From NCBI GenBank assembly GCA_045644465.1, contig JAZRGV010000006.1, positions 1 through 64,000 of the forward strand: DNA of 64,000 nucleotides, read 5' to 3'. Shown here in pieces: positions 41,021 through 51,395 of this stretch. Origin of the DNA: HGM04593 sp045644465. GTDB lineage: Bacteria; Bacteroidota; Bacteroidia; Bacteroidales; Bacteroidaceae. The translations under genes and the position numbers were made by a program. Every line of letters begins with the position of its first letter. Within the stretch, counting starts at the first letter, position 1. The notes beneath the pieces are model-generated. The model made no database searches and was not told the origin of the DNA. It saw only the letters and a program-made list of their open reading frames with translations.

Positions 41021-42937
41021 ATGGTTACTACTAAAAATAATAAGGTGTCTGCGCTTGGCGCTCTGCTTAAGAACGTTAAGCTGTTGCCACCGCTCTTCTT
41101 TGTCGGTTTGTGGTTAGTGTTGTCTACTTACGAATCGGCACTATTGTTTCGTATAAACGAACTTTCGGTATTTCTTTTCGATGACCTGTTCTTTGAGAAT
41201 ATGATGCTGAAACCTGCCGGTTTCCTGCATTATATCTCGAGTTTCTTTGTGCAGTTCTTCTACTATCCTGCTTTGGGCGCTGCCATATATGTGGCGTTGC
41301 TCTATGCTCTCTATAGGCTTGTAGTAAATGTTTTTGAACTGCCCGGCAATTACCGTCTGCTGGCAATGGTACCTGTGCTGGCGCTCTTGGCAAGCAATAC
41401 GCAGTTGGGTTATTGGATATTCTATCTCAAACAGCCTGGATATTGGTATATGGCACTTTTGGCAACATTGTTGTTTATGCTTGCCTTGTGGTGCTTCAAG
41501 CGCATGAACAACATGTCGCGTCTCGTTTTTGTTGTGGCATGGTGCTTTGTGGGATATCCTTTGATGGGTGCGTACGCACTTGTATCGGCATTGCTCATGG
41601 GCTGCTATTCTTTGGCGCAGTCTGTGGCGGAGCATAGAAAACTGTTGATACCGCTTATCACACTTGTGTTGGCGGCTGTAGCTGTGTATGTTGTGCCTCA
41701 GGTCTATTATAACTGCTATACTACACTATGCACCGAGTATCTCTATGGTGTGGGATTGCCAATAACGCAATGGATGCAGGCGTATGTGGCAAAGGTTGAA
41801 CACACGGACAGCTCTTATTGGTATAACATCATAACATATTGGATACCATATTGTTTGTTGTTACTCTCGCTGGTCGGGCTGTGTGTGGTTACTGCTTTGC
41901 GTGCGAAATTGCCTGAAGGGAAGATGTCGGGAAATATTGTTGCTGCATCGGTGGTGCTGTTTGGCGTTGTACTCGTGTGGGTGTTTTGGTTTAATGATGT
42001 GAATTTCCGCATAGAGAACAAACAGAACAACGCAATGTGGAACGGTAAGTGGCGCAAGGTGGCCGACTGTGCACGTGATACCCAAAAACCTACCCGTCAG
42101 ATTGTGATGAATAAGAATATTGCTCTGTTCAAGATGGGTGTGGCCGGAAACGAGATGTTCTCGTATCCCGATGGTAGTGCTGATATTACTGCTCCTATGG
42201 CAGTTCACCTTACACAAACCGGTGGAAAAATGATATATTTCCAGTACGGAAAATTGAACTTCAGCTATCGATGGTGTGTGGAGGACGCTGTGGAATATGG
42301 TTGGAGAATAGAATATCTTAAACACGCAACACGTTCGATGTTGTTGTCGGGTGAATATCGTCTTGCACAAAGGTATATTGATATACTTAAGCACACTATG
42401 TTCTATCGTGGTTGGGCAAAAGATATGGAACGCTTTGTGAAAAATCCTGAATTGATTCAGAAGGAGCGCGAGTTCGCTATGCCGTTGCAGTTGATGTGCT
42501 ATCCCGATGCTCTTGGAGTGGATGAGTCTTTTGTTGAGGCTTACCTGACAAAAGAGTTCAAGTATATTCCCGAAGGGGCAACCCCTCTCTTTTTGGAGGT
42601 GGCGCTGACCTCGGCTATGATACGTAAGGACCAAAAGGCTTTTTGGTACATCCTCGACCGTTATTTCAAGGAGGTACAGCCTAAAAAGCTCCCCCGATAC
42701 TATCAAGAGGCGTTATTGCTATTCCTTAATATCGATAAAGGTAATACAATAAGCGTGGCGCCTAATTTCGTGGATAATTTTGTCTCGAAAAGTGTCCAGC
42801 GCAGGCTTGAAACTTTTGTCTCAAAGACAAAGAAATACAAAGGAATGAAAGAGGAAGAGATGGCTCCAAACTTTGATGAGTTCAGAGATACATACTTCTA
42901 TTTCTACTTCTTCGTACGTAAAATAAGAACAAACTGA
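41021..42937 (+). CDS. DUF6057 family integral membrane protein
   Basis: Protein of 638 residues with two parts. About residues 1-330 form some ten hydrophobic helices (LLPPLFFVGLWLVLS, FFYYPALGAAIYVALLYALY, and so on). The C-terminal 300 residues are soluble and helical with TPR-like pairs (YRLAQRYIDILKHTMFYRGW, AMIRKDQKAFWYILDRYFKE). It resembles the Bacteroidota DUF6057 proteins, whose function is unknown. It ends 4 bases before the CxxCH lipoprotein gene, so the two are tightly linked and may form a functional pair. Confidence 0.82.
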   Translation: MVTTKNNKVSALGALLKNVKLLPPLFFVGLWLVLSTYESALLFRINELSVFLFDDLFFENMMLKPAGFLHYISSFFVQFFYYPALGAAIYVALLYALYRLVVNVFELPGNYRLLAMVPVLALLASNTQLGYWIFYLKQPGYWYMALLATLLFMLALWCFKRMNNMSRLVFVVAWCFVGYPLMGAYALVSALLMGCYSLAQSVAEHRKLLIPLITLVLAAVAVYVVPQVYYNCYTTLCTEYLYGVGLPITQWMQAYVAKVEHTDSSYWYNIITYWIPYCLLLLSLVGLCVVTALRAKLPEGKMSGNIVAASVVLFGVVLVWVFWFNDVNFRIENKQNNAMWNGKWRKVADCARDTQKPTRQIVMNKNIALFKMGVAGNEMFSYPDGSADITAPMAVHLTQTGGKMIYFQYGKLNFSYRWCVEDAVEYGWRIEYLKHATRSMLLSGEYRLAQRYIDILKHTMFYRGWAKDMERFVKNPELIQKEREFAMPLQLMCYPDALGVDESFVEAYLTKEFKYIPEGATPLFLEVALTSAMIRKDQKAFWYILDRYFKEVQPKKLPRYYQEALLLFLNIDKGNTISVAPNFVDNFVSKSVQRRLETFVSKTKKYKGMKEEEMAPNFDEFRDTYFYFYFFVRKIRTN

Positions 42938-42941
42938 TGCT

Positions 42942-44438
42942 ATGAAAAAGATTTTTGGATATATTATCGCGTTGACATTCGTCGTTTCGTGTACTCCGTC
43001 TGTACCCGAAACAAGTACGGCGGTTGATAGAACGCCATCTATCTATCCGCAATATGCCGATGTCACAATCCCGTGTAACATCGCACCTTTGACTTTTAGA
43101 ATAGAAGAGGAGGGGAGTGCATTTGTTACTCGTTTCGTGTCGGGTGAAAAGGAACTTGTTGTCTCTGGCAAGGAACTTTCTCTCCCCATTGAGAAGTGGC
43201 GCGAGTTGCTTGCTGTGGCTGCCGGTGGCAGGGTTGACGTTGAGGTTTATGCTGACGGCAAGAAAGGTTGGCAACGCTATCAAACGTTTAGTTTTAATGT
43301 CTCTGCCGATTCTATAGACTCATATATCTCTTACCGTCTTATACCGCCTTCATATGTGGCATATGAGAACTTGAGCATTTGTCAGCGCAACTTGTCGAAC
43401 TACGATGAGGAAGTTATATACAGCAACACTCTTGTACCCACTGAGCCTGAAGGACAATGCATAAATTGCCATGCCTATAAGAATCACAAGACCGACAATA
43501 TGCAGTTTCATGCACGTCAGTATCTTGGCGGAACGGTATTTGTACATAATGGAGAGGTGAAGAAGGTTAATCTTAAAACCGACTCTACAATTTCGGCAGG
43601 TGTATATCCCTCTTTTAATCCTAAATACGATATTGTTGCATACTCGGTGAACAATACCGGTCAGGTGTTTCATACCAAGCATGCAAACAAGGTTGAAGTG
43701 CAGGATAAGGCAAGTGATGTAATTGTCTATAACCCTAATAAAGAGATAGTTACTCATGTTGCAAACAGTGTGGATGACCTGGAGGTTTTCCCATGCTGGT
43801 CGGCCGATGGAAAGGTTTTGTATTACTGTTCGGCACATATGGAACATCGCGATACAACCTTAAGCAGAGAAGCCGATTTGGTTATGCGATATAAAGAAAT
43901 CAAGTATGATATTCTTGCGCGCTCGTGGAATCCTGTAACAGGTGAGTTTGGCGAGGTAGATACTCTCTTTGCAGCATCGGCTTTGGGCAAGAGTGCCACA
44001 TTCCCGCGAGTGTCGCCTTGCGGACGATATATGTTGTTTGCCCTTGCCGAATATGGTTGTTTCCATATATGGCACAAGGATGCCGATCTCTATGTCCTTG
44101 ACTTGAGAACGGGAAACTATTGGCCACTTGAAAAGGCCAATTCGCCATATCCCGAAAGTTATCATGCCTGGAGCAGCACAGGAAAGTGGATTCTTTATGC
44201 GAGCCGTCGCGACGACACCAATTACAGCCGTTTGTATATAGCTCATATCAATGATGATGGCACAGCCGAAAAAGCTTTCTTGTTGCCACAGGAAAGTGCG
44301 GATTTCTATGATTTCTTTGACCGTTCGTATAACGTGCCCGAATTTATGGTGGAGCCGGTGAAGATAACTCCTCATGAGTTTGTTGAGGTAATTGAAGGTG
44401 AATCAGTAATTGTTAAATATTCGCAAAATATAAAGTAA
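42942..44438 (+). CDS. TolB-like beta-propeller lipoprotein with CxxCH motif
   Basis: Lipoprotein (MKKIFGYIIALTFVVSC, Cys17) of 498 residues. An N-terminal beta domain reaches about residue 130. GQCINCHAYKNH follows (C173xxC176H177), a haem-c attachment-type motif. Beyond it come several PD40/TolB-type propeller blades (GVYPSFNPKYDIVAYSVN, DDLEVFPCWSADGKVLYYCS, KSATFPRVSPCGRYMLFALA, YHAWSSTGKWILYASRRDD). Similar Bacteroidota proteins exist, but no role is established. Whether haem is bound depends on a cytochrome c maturation system, which is not in this window. It is the last gene of the slyD-aroC-DUF6057 run and is followed by a terminator. Confidence 0.85.
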   Translation: MKKIFGYIIALTFVVSCTPSVPETSTAVDRTPSIYPQYADVTIPCNIAPLTFRIEEEGSAFVTRFVSGEKELVVSGKELSLPIEKWRELLAVAAGGRVDVEVYADGKKGWQRYQTFSFNVSADSIDSYISYRLIPPSYVAYENLSICQRNLSNYDEEVIYSNTLVPTEPEGQCINCHAYKNHKTDNMQFHARQYLGGTVFVHNGEVKKVNLKTDSTISAGVYPSFNPKYDIVAYSVNNTGQVFHTKHANKVEVQDKASDVIVYNPNKEIVTHVANSVDDLEVFPCWSADGKVLYYCSAHMEHRDTTLSREADLVMRYKEIKYDILARSWNPVTGEFGEVDTLFAASALGKSATFPRVSPCGRYMLFALAEYGCFHIWHKDADLYVLDLRTGNYWPLEKANSPYPESYHAWSSTGKWILYASRRDDTNYSRLYIAHINDDGTAEKAFLLPQESADFYDFFDRSYNVPEFMVEPVKITPHEFVEVIEGESVIVKYSQNIK

Positions 44439-44476
44439 AATTTAACACTTTATTGTTAATTAGTGCAAAAGTGCAT

Positions 44477-44523
44477 AATCCTCCGTTTTTTGTTTTTTAT
44501 AACAGAAATGGAGGATTTTTTTT
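44477..44523 (+). terminator. terminator after the CxxCH lipoprotein gene
   Basis: AATCCTCC (44477-44484) pairs with GGAGGATT (44510-44517) around a T-rich 25-nt loop, followed by a run of T to 44523. It separates the slyD-to-propeller run from the FAS1/SusCD operon. Confidence 0.75.
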
Positions 44524-44575
44524 GCCTTAAATGTAAAAAAATGGCTTTTGCAGTAAAAAAAAACAATTATTTATG

Positions 44576-44604
44576 TTGGGGTTTGTTTAAAATTCTTATT
44601 TTTG
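44576..44604 (+). promoter_or_regulatory. Bacteroides-type promoter of the FAS1-SusC-SusD operon
   Basis: TATTTTTG at 44597-44604 with TTG at 44576-44578 (18-base spacer), about 80 bases before the ATG at 44685. The leader is A-rich (AAAAAAAAGAAAAAATAATAATTAATAAAA-type). No inverted repeat suggesting an operator is apparent. Confidence 0.55.
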
Positions 44605-44684
44605 CACGTTAAGTAAAGGTGCGTAGTGTCTTTACGCAAAGTGTTTAAAAAAAAGAAAAAATAATAATTAATAAAACTGTATTT

Positions 44685-47600
44685 ATGTTTGAGCGCCGTT
44701 TTAGTAAATTTGGCAGAGCATTTCTTCTGGCTGCTTGTCTGCTTTTAGTGGGCGGTTTGCAACAGTCATGTAAGGATTGGCTTGACGATTACAAGTATGA
44801 TGACTCTGAACCTGAGTGGTTGGGCGAAAGTATTTATGCCTTCTTGAAGGAGGGTACAGCAAATCACACCTACAGGAATTACGTAGAGCTTATTGAAAAC
44901 TTGGGCGAGAAAGAGACTCTGGAGAAAACCGGTAGTAAGACATTGTTCGTTGCCGACGATAAGGCTTTTGAACAATTCTTTGCCGACAATGTTTGGGGTG
45001 TGAAAAGCGTTGCAGAAATGACTCCTGCACAGAAGAAATATCTTTTCTACAACACAATGTTGAGCAATGCTCTTCTTCTTGATATGATGCCCAATACCAG
45101 CGAGACATCAGAGGGCGACTGCTTGTCGAGACCAACAGAGTTCAATGCGCTCGACTCTGTAACCAAGATGCATAAGAACTATTATTCACAGCACTCTTCT
45201 TGGCCTACATACAACAAGTATTGGGATCTTTTTGCAAAGAATGATACACTTCTTATGGCTATGACATCATCGTCTATGGTGCATTTCTTCGATGATTATC
45301 TAAGAAGAAACGCTGTGTCGGTATCCGATGTCAACTTTATTTTCCAAAAGGGAGGTAACGTTTCTAAAAACTATGCGAAAGGTGATGTATTCCTTTTTGG
45401 CAACAAACTTGTTGACTCTGAGGTAGATGCAGGTAGCTTCTCTGAAGATAGTTTGACTATCTCTTGTAAGAACGGATACGTATATAGAATGGATGAGGTT
45501 CTGTTGCCTCCTATGGATATGGCAAGCGAATTGCGTACTCGCGAGGATACAAGAATCTTTAGCCACCTTCTCGACCGTTTCTGCGTTCCTGTTTTTAACA
45601 GTGGCTTGACTAACGATTATAGAGTTTATCACAATTCATTGACCGATAGTGTATATTCATTGCGCTATTTTACAAAATCAAACACATCCGGCGGTGTCTC
45701 ATTTACAGGAACAGGTGTAGCAGCACCGGGAAATGACGAAGTTCTTCGTTATGACCCCGCTTCAACCAAGGGTAATACTGATATTTATGCAATGCTCGTT
45801 CCAAAAGATGAGGTTCTGTATGAATACTTTGCTGACCCAGATAGTGGTGCTGGTAACTTCTTGATTAAGAACTATGCTCCCGATGTAGAGGTTGACAAGG
45901 TATATTCTGAAGAGGCCGTTGATTTGTTGTTGACAGCGCTCGACAGTATCCCTCAGGTAAATATTGCAACATTCCTTAACAACCTGATGCAAGAGTCTTT
46001 TACCGCAACCGTACCAAGTAAATTCGACCGAATTACCAACGATGCCAACGATGATATGAAAATCAAGGAACAGCACATCGATGAGTGTATGATTGCATCA
46101 AATGGTGTTCTATATTTCCTTAATAAGGTATTTAGCCCCGCTTCGTTCTCTTCTGTATCAGGTCCTGTGGATATCTATGACAATATGCGCATCATCAAGA
46201 ACTTTATCAAGGATTTGAAGTACAATTACTACCTTCTTGCAATGGATGCCGACTATAGCTTTATCGTTCCCGATGATGGTCACTTTGTATATTATGATCC
46301 ATTGAGCTATGACAAGTATGAGGCTGCTGAAGGTATGATGAAGATGTATGCTTTCCACTACGACAACAAGAGAGCGAAGAATAATACTTCAAATGCAGAA
46401 CTTTGGTATTCTGAATACCAGATAAACAAGGAGACATTGGAGATTGACAGCTTGTTGAAAGAAGAGCAAGGTTATGACAGCAAGAAAGCTACCGACCTTC
46501 TAGAATACCTTATTATAGTACACGACAAGGTTGAGCCAAGAGTTCATGCCGACCGTTTGTACTACAGCACAAAGGGCTATGGTACTATCAAGATTGATGC
46601 AAGCGATCCTGCAAAAATCAAGTTCTATGGTGGTGAACAGTTGGAAAATGGTACAGAAATTGTATCTTCTATGATTATTAATCAGCAGAATGGTGTCACA
46701 TACTGTACAGAACCAGCAGTTCTTCCTACCGATTCAATACTACTTTATTCTTCGGTCCCTGCTCCTCCAAAGAAGTCTATCTATCAGAATATGCTTGCTT
46801 ATGCAGCCGAAGAGGATGATCTTTACTACGAGTTCTTTAACTTGTGTTATTCTCCTAATAACGCGTTGAAGAGTGTGTTGACTAAGATTTATAGTGAAGA
46901 TCCAAAGAAAGAAGATTCGGTTAAGCTCTATTCAATATTCTACACTGGTGGAGATATGACAAACTGTGTTCCTTTCTTGAATACATATCATTATACAGTA
47001 TATGTTCCTTCAAATGAGGCTATCAGAGACTTATATAATAATGAAGGTCTTCCAACATGGGATATGATTGTTAAAGAGAGCGAAACCAACCCGGGTAAGG
47101 CTGCTTCTATGATACGTCTTGTAAACAGTTTTGCACGTTATCACTTCCAGGACCACTCTGTATATTACGACAGATCTCCATTCTTTATTCCTGACGTGAA
47201 TGGTGGCAAACAATATCAAGCGACATTGGCAACCTCTCTCATCAACAATACAACAGGTCGTTTCTATGAGATGGTTGTTGGTAGCGATGATACTCACTCA
47301 ACAATTCTAGTTGAGGATGAGTGGGCTAAGGAGAACAAGGCACCTAAGGCAAGAATCGTAAATACACCGGCCGAGAACGAGAATAAAACATGGAATGTTA
47401 TGTGCCGCGACCGCGTTGGCAAGACAAGCATTTCAACATCATCGTTTGCGGTTATGCAGCCAATCGACCGTGCTTTGCTTAACTCGTCATTCTATGGTTA
47501 TGACGGACGTTTTGCACGTTACGCAGCAACAGGTGAGCCTGTAGATACAATGTACATTGCGGGCGGTAAGAACGGTGCCGAAGGCGGTAACTGCTATCTT

Positions 47601-48014
47601 GTTGCTACAGCTGGTAGAGTTCCACGTTCTACAAAGGATCAGGCTCAGCCTGCAGAATTGGAGAATGTAGAGATTGCATATCTGATGCAGCCAATAGATG
47701 AAACCAATGAGAACTGGAATGCATCTATCACAAGAGAGCTTCTTGTGCGTGACGCTGAAGGACTTCCTATCCTTATTACAAGAGAGGGATATCGTGTTGT
47801 AAGAACCGAAGATACCCGAAATAAGACTGTTGCTTATAGCTTCTACACCGAGGCTGATGCGAACGGTAATGAATATATAATAAAGGTAGATAACGCCGGT
47901 GTGGAGATTTCAAGAAAGCTCTACAAGGAAAAGGTGGTTGAGACTCCCGATACCGATGAGAATGAGTCTGAGGTGGAGAATGGCTCAAACGGCGAAACAA
48001 GTGAAGATGAATAA
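44685..48014 (+). CDS. fasciclin (FAS1)-domain lipoprotein, large
   Basis: Surface-type lipoprotein of 1109 residues. The N-terminus has a long hydrophobic signal (AFLLAACLLLVGGLQQSC) with a Cys near residue 29. Three or four FAS1-like cores can be seen by their strand-helix signature: SKTLFVADDKAFEQFF (about 87), IYAMLVPKDEVLYEYF (about 365), YSFIVPDDGHFVYY (about 520) and HYTVYVPSNEAIRDL (about 768). The last 20 residues are strongly acidic (ENESEVENGSNGETSEDE). FAS1 domains mediate adhesion or ligand binding. Placed directly before susC/susD genes, it is likely the surface ligand-binding partner of that transporter. The ligand is unknown. Gap to susC is 12 bases. Confidence 0.85.
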   Translation: MFERRFSKFGRAFLLAACLLLVGGLQQSCKDWLDDYKYDDSEPEWLGESIYAFLKEGTANHTYRNYVELIENLGEKETLEKTGSKTLFVADDKAFEQFFADNVWGVKSVAEMTPAQKKYLFYNTMLSNALLLDMMPNTSETSEGDCLSRPTEFNALDSVTKMHKNYYSQHSSWPTYNKYWDLFAKNDTLLMAMTSSSMVHFFDDYLRRNAVSVSDVNFIFQKGGNVSKNYAKGDVFLFGNKLVDSEVDAGSFSEDSLTISCKNGYVYRMDEVLLPPMDMASELRTREDTRIFSHLLDRFCVPVFNSGLTNDYRVYHNSLTDSVYSLRYFTKSNTSGGVSFTGTGVAAPGNDEVLRYDPASTKGNTDIYAMLVPKDEVLYEYFADPDSGAGNFLIKNYAPDVEVDKVYSEEAVDLLLTALDSIPQVNIATFLNNLMQESFTATVPSKFDRITNDANDDMKIKEQHIDECMIASNGVLYFLNKVFSPASFSSVSGPVDIYDNMRIIKNFIKDLKYNYYLLAMDADYSFIVPDDGHFVYYDPLSYDKYEAAEGMMKMYAFHYDNKRAKNNTSNAELWYSEYQINKETLEIDSLLKEEQGYDSKKATDLLEYLIIVHDKVEPRVHADRLYYSTKGYGTIKIDASDPAKIKFYGGEQLENGTEIVSSMIINQQNGVTYCTEPAVLPTDSILLYSSVPAPPKKSIYQNMLAYAAEEDDLYYEFFNLCYSPNNALKSVLTKIYSEDPKKEDSVKLYSIFYTGGDMTNCVPFLNTYHYTVYVPSNEAIRDLYNNEGLPTWDMIVKESETNPGKAASMIRLVNSFARYHFQDHSVYYDRSPFFIPDVNGGKQYQATLATSLINNTTGRFYEMVVGSDDTHSTILVEDEWAKENKAPKARIVNTPAENENKTWNVMCRDRVGKTSISTSSFAVMQPIDRALLNSSFYGYDGRFARYAATGEPVDTMYIAGGKNGAEGGNCYLVATAGRVPRSTKDQAQPAELENVEIAYLMQPIDETNENWNASITRELLVRDAEGLPILITREGYRVVRTEDTRNKTVAYSFYTEADANGNEYIIKVDNAGVEISRKLYKEKVVETPDTDENESEVENGSNGETSEDE

Positions 48015-48026
48015 ATATAATTAGCC

Positions 48027-51000
48027 ATGATAAAAGTAAAGCAATTATTCCTACTCGTGCTTTTTAGCACTCTGTGCAGTACTGCATTTGCACAGAAGGG
48101 TGCGAGAATTTCCGGTACGATTTCGAGCGATGCCGAAGGTCCGTTGGTTATGGTTACAGTAACCGAGCGCGACAAGAGCAATCGTATTATCGAATATACC
48201 ACAACCGACTTCGAAGGAAACTTCTCGATGGTAGTAAAGAGTACAGCTAACTATCTTGAGATTGCGTACATTGGTTACAAGACACAAAAGCTTGAAATTG
48301 GTGACCGCACAGTCTTTGATGTTAAGATGATTGAGGATAACGTACTTGAAGCTGTAGAGATTACTGCAAAGCAGGTAACACGTTCGGGTGGTCTTGAGAT
48401 TCTTGAACGAGAAATGACTCATGCAACACAGAAGGTGAGCATGGACGATATGGAAGGTCTTTCGTTTACATCTGTCGATCAGGCTCTTCAGGGACAAATC
48501 GCCGGTCTTGACATCGTCTTTGCGTCAGGTGACGTAGGTTCAGGAACACAGATGCGTCTTCGTGGTAACTCTACTTTCGAAGGTAATGCCACTCCTCTTA
48601 TCGTTGTCGATGAGAACATCTTCAATGTAGATACCGGTAACTTCAACTTTGACTCTTCGAACACAGAGAGTTTTGCCGACCTCCTTATGATTAATCCCGA
48701 GGATATTGCAGAAATTGAAGTGTTGAAGGATGCTGCATCTTGTGCTGTTTGGGGTTCGCAGGGTGCCAATGGTGTCATCAAAATTAAGACACGACGTGGT
48801 AAGCGTGGTCCTACACGTGTGAACTTCTCATATAAGTTCAAGGATAAATGGACACCAAGTGGTTTTAATTTCCTCAACGGTGATGACTATACTATGCTTG
48901 TAAAGCAGATGTTGTACAACGAGCATCAGATTGAACCAAACATTGACGAGTTGAATTACGATCAGTTATTCCCTGAATTCCAGAACTTCAACAATCCTGA
49001 TGCTAACTGGGTTGATGCAGTTTCAAAACATGGTTTTACAAATGACTATAGTTTGAACCTCAGTGGTGGTGGTGAAAAGGCTACATTCCGTATTGGTGGT
49101 GGTTACACACACGAGACTGGTCAGGTTGTAGGTCAGTATCTTCATCGTTTGACAACACGTTTGGCTCTCGACTACTTTGTTTCTGAAAGAATCAAGGTTA
49201 TGGCCGACTTCTCGTTCACATACAACAAGAACAGATACAATACATCAGATATCTTGTATCAGGCACAGATTGCTATGCCTAATATGAACGTTTATAGACA
49301 GGATGCGAATGGCAATGATACCGATGAGTTCTATACTATGCTTTATTATCCTTCTGGCAGCAAAAATGAAAATGAACTTCGTAAAAAGCTGAGAGGTGTA
49401 AAGAACCCATTGGCTGAAGCGACACTGGCTCAGGATTACAAGCAGAGTTATGATATCCGTCCACAGATTACTCTTGAGTATAATCTCCTTGGTCTTGAAG
49501 ACGACCAGACACAGCTCAAGTATCGCGGTATGGTTAACTTGAATGCTTCAACCGATTCAAGAACAAAATACTATCCGGCAGAACTATATTCATCGGATTG
49601 GAATGAGACTGATAAGAACCAGACATTGGCCGGTGATTCAAAGTATTTCGGTTTCAGCACACGTCATGAACTTGTGTTCACTCCATATCTTGGTAACAAA
49701 GACCACTATTTGACAATGAATGGTCGTTTTGAACTTTCAACAGGTGTGAGCACCTCGCAGCAGGCCGTAACAGTTGGTTTGCCAACCGGTAACATCACCA
49801 GTTCTACCGTTGGTTCAAAACTTGAAACATCAAAGACAAGTACTGGTAAATCGGAGAGCCGTGGTATGAACTTTGTAGTCGATGCCCACTACTCATACAA
49901 ATCTAAGTATATGTTGCGTGCCAATGCACGTATCGAGGCAAGTACAGCTATGGGTGATGACCGTAAGTGGGGTATCTTCCCATCCATTTCTGCACGTTGG
50001 AACATCTCGGACGAGGAGTGGATGGAATGGGCAAAGCCTGTTATCAGCATGTTGTCTTTGCGTCCCGGTTTTGGTATCGACGGACACACTCCTGGTTCTG
50101 ACTTGACATTCAACAGCTACCAGAGTTACGGTTACAACTATATCGGTATGGCCGGTTTCGTTATGAACGGTATCCGTTTGACCGACCTCCGCCGTTCAAG
50201 AAAGAGCGAGTGGAACATTGGTACCGACTTCGGTTTCTTCAGCGACCTCATAACCGGTGCATTCAACTACTACGACGGTACAACACGCGACCAGATTATC
50301 AATGGTTATAAGATTCCTTCTTCAACAGGTTACTCAGAACTCGGTTACAAGAACTCTGGTGCTATGCGTAACTATGGTTGGGAACTTAATATGAGCATCA
50401 ACAGTCTCAAACTTGCCAAGGATTTCTCAATGTCGTTCTACTTCAATATTGGTAACAACTATAACGAGATTGTAGAACTTGAGGAGGCATATCTTGAGCA
50501 GAAGAACCAAACATACGATTCACCTCAGAATGGAAAGTATATGCCATTGTTCCAGTTGCATAATCCAAGTGGCTCTATCTACGGATTCCGTTACAAGGGT
50601 GTATATCGTTACAGCTACAAGAATTGGGAAAAGGCTATTGCCGTTGAGCGCGAGCAAAAGGCTCTTCATGGTGACAAGGCAGATGAGCAACTTTGGAGCT
50701 GTCCTATCGTGCGCGATGCCGATGGTAACATTGTGTTCAATGCCGATGGTACTCCAAAGCAGATGAATCTTTTCTTCGATTCTGAATCTCAGACTTCTAC
50801 CTATCAGTTCCGTGGTGGTGATGCCATCTACGAGGATGTCAACCACGACGGTACAATCAACCAGCTCGACATCGTTTATCTTGGTAATTCAAACCCATCG
50901 GCTCAGGGTGGTTTTGGTTTGACATTCCGTTACAAGAGATGGAGCTTGAAGACCGACTTTACATACCGTTTGAATGTAGATGTTGTAAACAAAGCACGTA

Positions 51001-51383
51001 TGGATTTCGAGAGCATGTCAAACTTCAACAACCAGAGTTATGCCGTTAACTGGCGTTGGCGCAAGGAGGGTGATATCACAGAGATTCCACGTGCCGTATA
51101 TAATGGAGCATACAACACCTTGGGTAGTGACAGATTCGTTGAAGATGCATCTTATGTACGTCTTTCATACGTACAGCTCTCATATTCGTTCGACCCTGCA
51201 AAGTTGAAGAAGATCGGCATCAAGCAGTTGAACCTTTATGCTTCAATTGACAATGCTTATTTCTGGACTCGATATACAGGTCTTGATCCTGAAGTTGCTT
51301 ATGGTGGCGACGGTTATGCAGTCGATAACTCAAAGACTCCGCGTTCACGTTCTTACACTCTTTCACTATCACTTGGTTTCTAA
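48027..51383 (+). CDS. SusC/RagA-family TonB-linked outer-membrane protein (first copy)
   Basis: TonB-dependent outer-membrane transporter of 1118 residues. Signal peptide MIKVKQLFLLVLFSTLCSTAFAQ is followed by a carboxypeptidase-like beta domain (ARISGTISSDAEGPLVMVTVT, about 27-110). The plug comes next, with SVDQALQGQIAGLDIVFASG, GTQMRLRGNSTF and IEVLKDAASCAVWGSQGANGVI, the SusC signature. The remainder is a 22-strand barrel that ends SRSYTLSLSLGF with the terminal Phe. It forms the channel under the SusD lid encoded 12 bases downstream and imports a ligand by TonB/ExbBD energy. The substrate class cannot be told: no hydrolase is nearby, and RagAB-like peptide import is as possible as glycan import. 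Confidence 0.95.
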   Translation: MIKVKQLFLLVLFSTLCSTAFAQKGARISGTISSDAEGPLVMVTVTERDKSNRIIEYTTTDFEGNFSMVVKSTANYLEIAYIGYKTQKLEIGDRTVFDVKMIEDNVLEAVEITAKQVTRSGGLEILEREMTHATQKVSMDDMEGLSFTSVDQALQGQIAGLDIVFASGDVGSGTQMRLRGNSTFEGNATPLIVVDENIFNVDTGNFNFDSSNTESFADLLMINPEDIAEIEVLKDAASCAVWGSQGANGVIKIKTRRGKRGPTRVNFSYKFKDKWTPSGFNFLNGDDYTMLVKQMLYNEHQIEPNIDELNYDQLFPEFQNFNNPDANWVDAVSKHGFTNDYSLNLSGGGEKATFRIGGGYTHETGQVVGQYLHRLTTRLALDYFVSERIKVMADFSFTYNKNRYNTSDILYQAQIAMPNMNVYRQDANGNDTDEFYTMLYYPSGSKNENELRKKLRGVKNPLAEATLAQDYKQSYDIRPQITLEYNLLGLEDDQTQLKYRGMVNLNASTDSRTKYYPAELYSSDWNETDKNQTLAGDSKYFGFSTRHELVFTPYLGNKDHYLTMNGRFELSTGVSTSQQAVTVGLPTGNITSSTVGSKLETSKTSTGKSESRGMNFVVDAHYSYKSKYMLRANARIEASTAMGDDRKWGIFPSISARWNISDEEWMEWAKPVISMLSLRPGFGIDGHTPGSDLTFNSYQSYGYNYIGMAGFVMNGIRLTDLRRSRKSEWNIGTDFGFFSDLITGAFNYYDGTTRDQIINGYKIPSSTGYSELGYKNSGAMRNYGWELNMSINSLKLAKDFSMSFYFNIGNNYNEIVELEEAYLEQKNQTYDSPQNGKYMPLFQLHNPSGSIYGFRYKGVYRYSYKNWEKAIAVEREQKALHGDKADEQLWSCPIVRDADGNIVFNADGTPKQMNLFFDSESQTSTYQFRGGDAIYEDVNHDGTINQLDIVYLGNSNPSAQGGFGLTFRYKRWSLKTDFTYRLNVDVVNKARMDFESMSNFNNQSYAVNWRWRKEGDITEIPRAVYNGAYNTLGSDRFVEDASYVRLSYVQLSYSFDPAKLKKIGIKQLNLYASIDNAYFWTRYTGLDPEVAYGGDGYAVDNSKTPRSRSYTLSLSLGF

Positions 51384-51395
51384 AAGTTTGTGGCT

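Noticed and set aside
47940..48014. Acidic C-terminal tail of the first FAS1 protein as a frameshift artefact
   Set aside because: The frame is open to a normal TAA 12 bases before susC, and acidic Glu/Asn/Ser tails are plausible for a surface lipoprotein.
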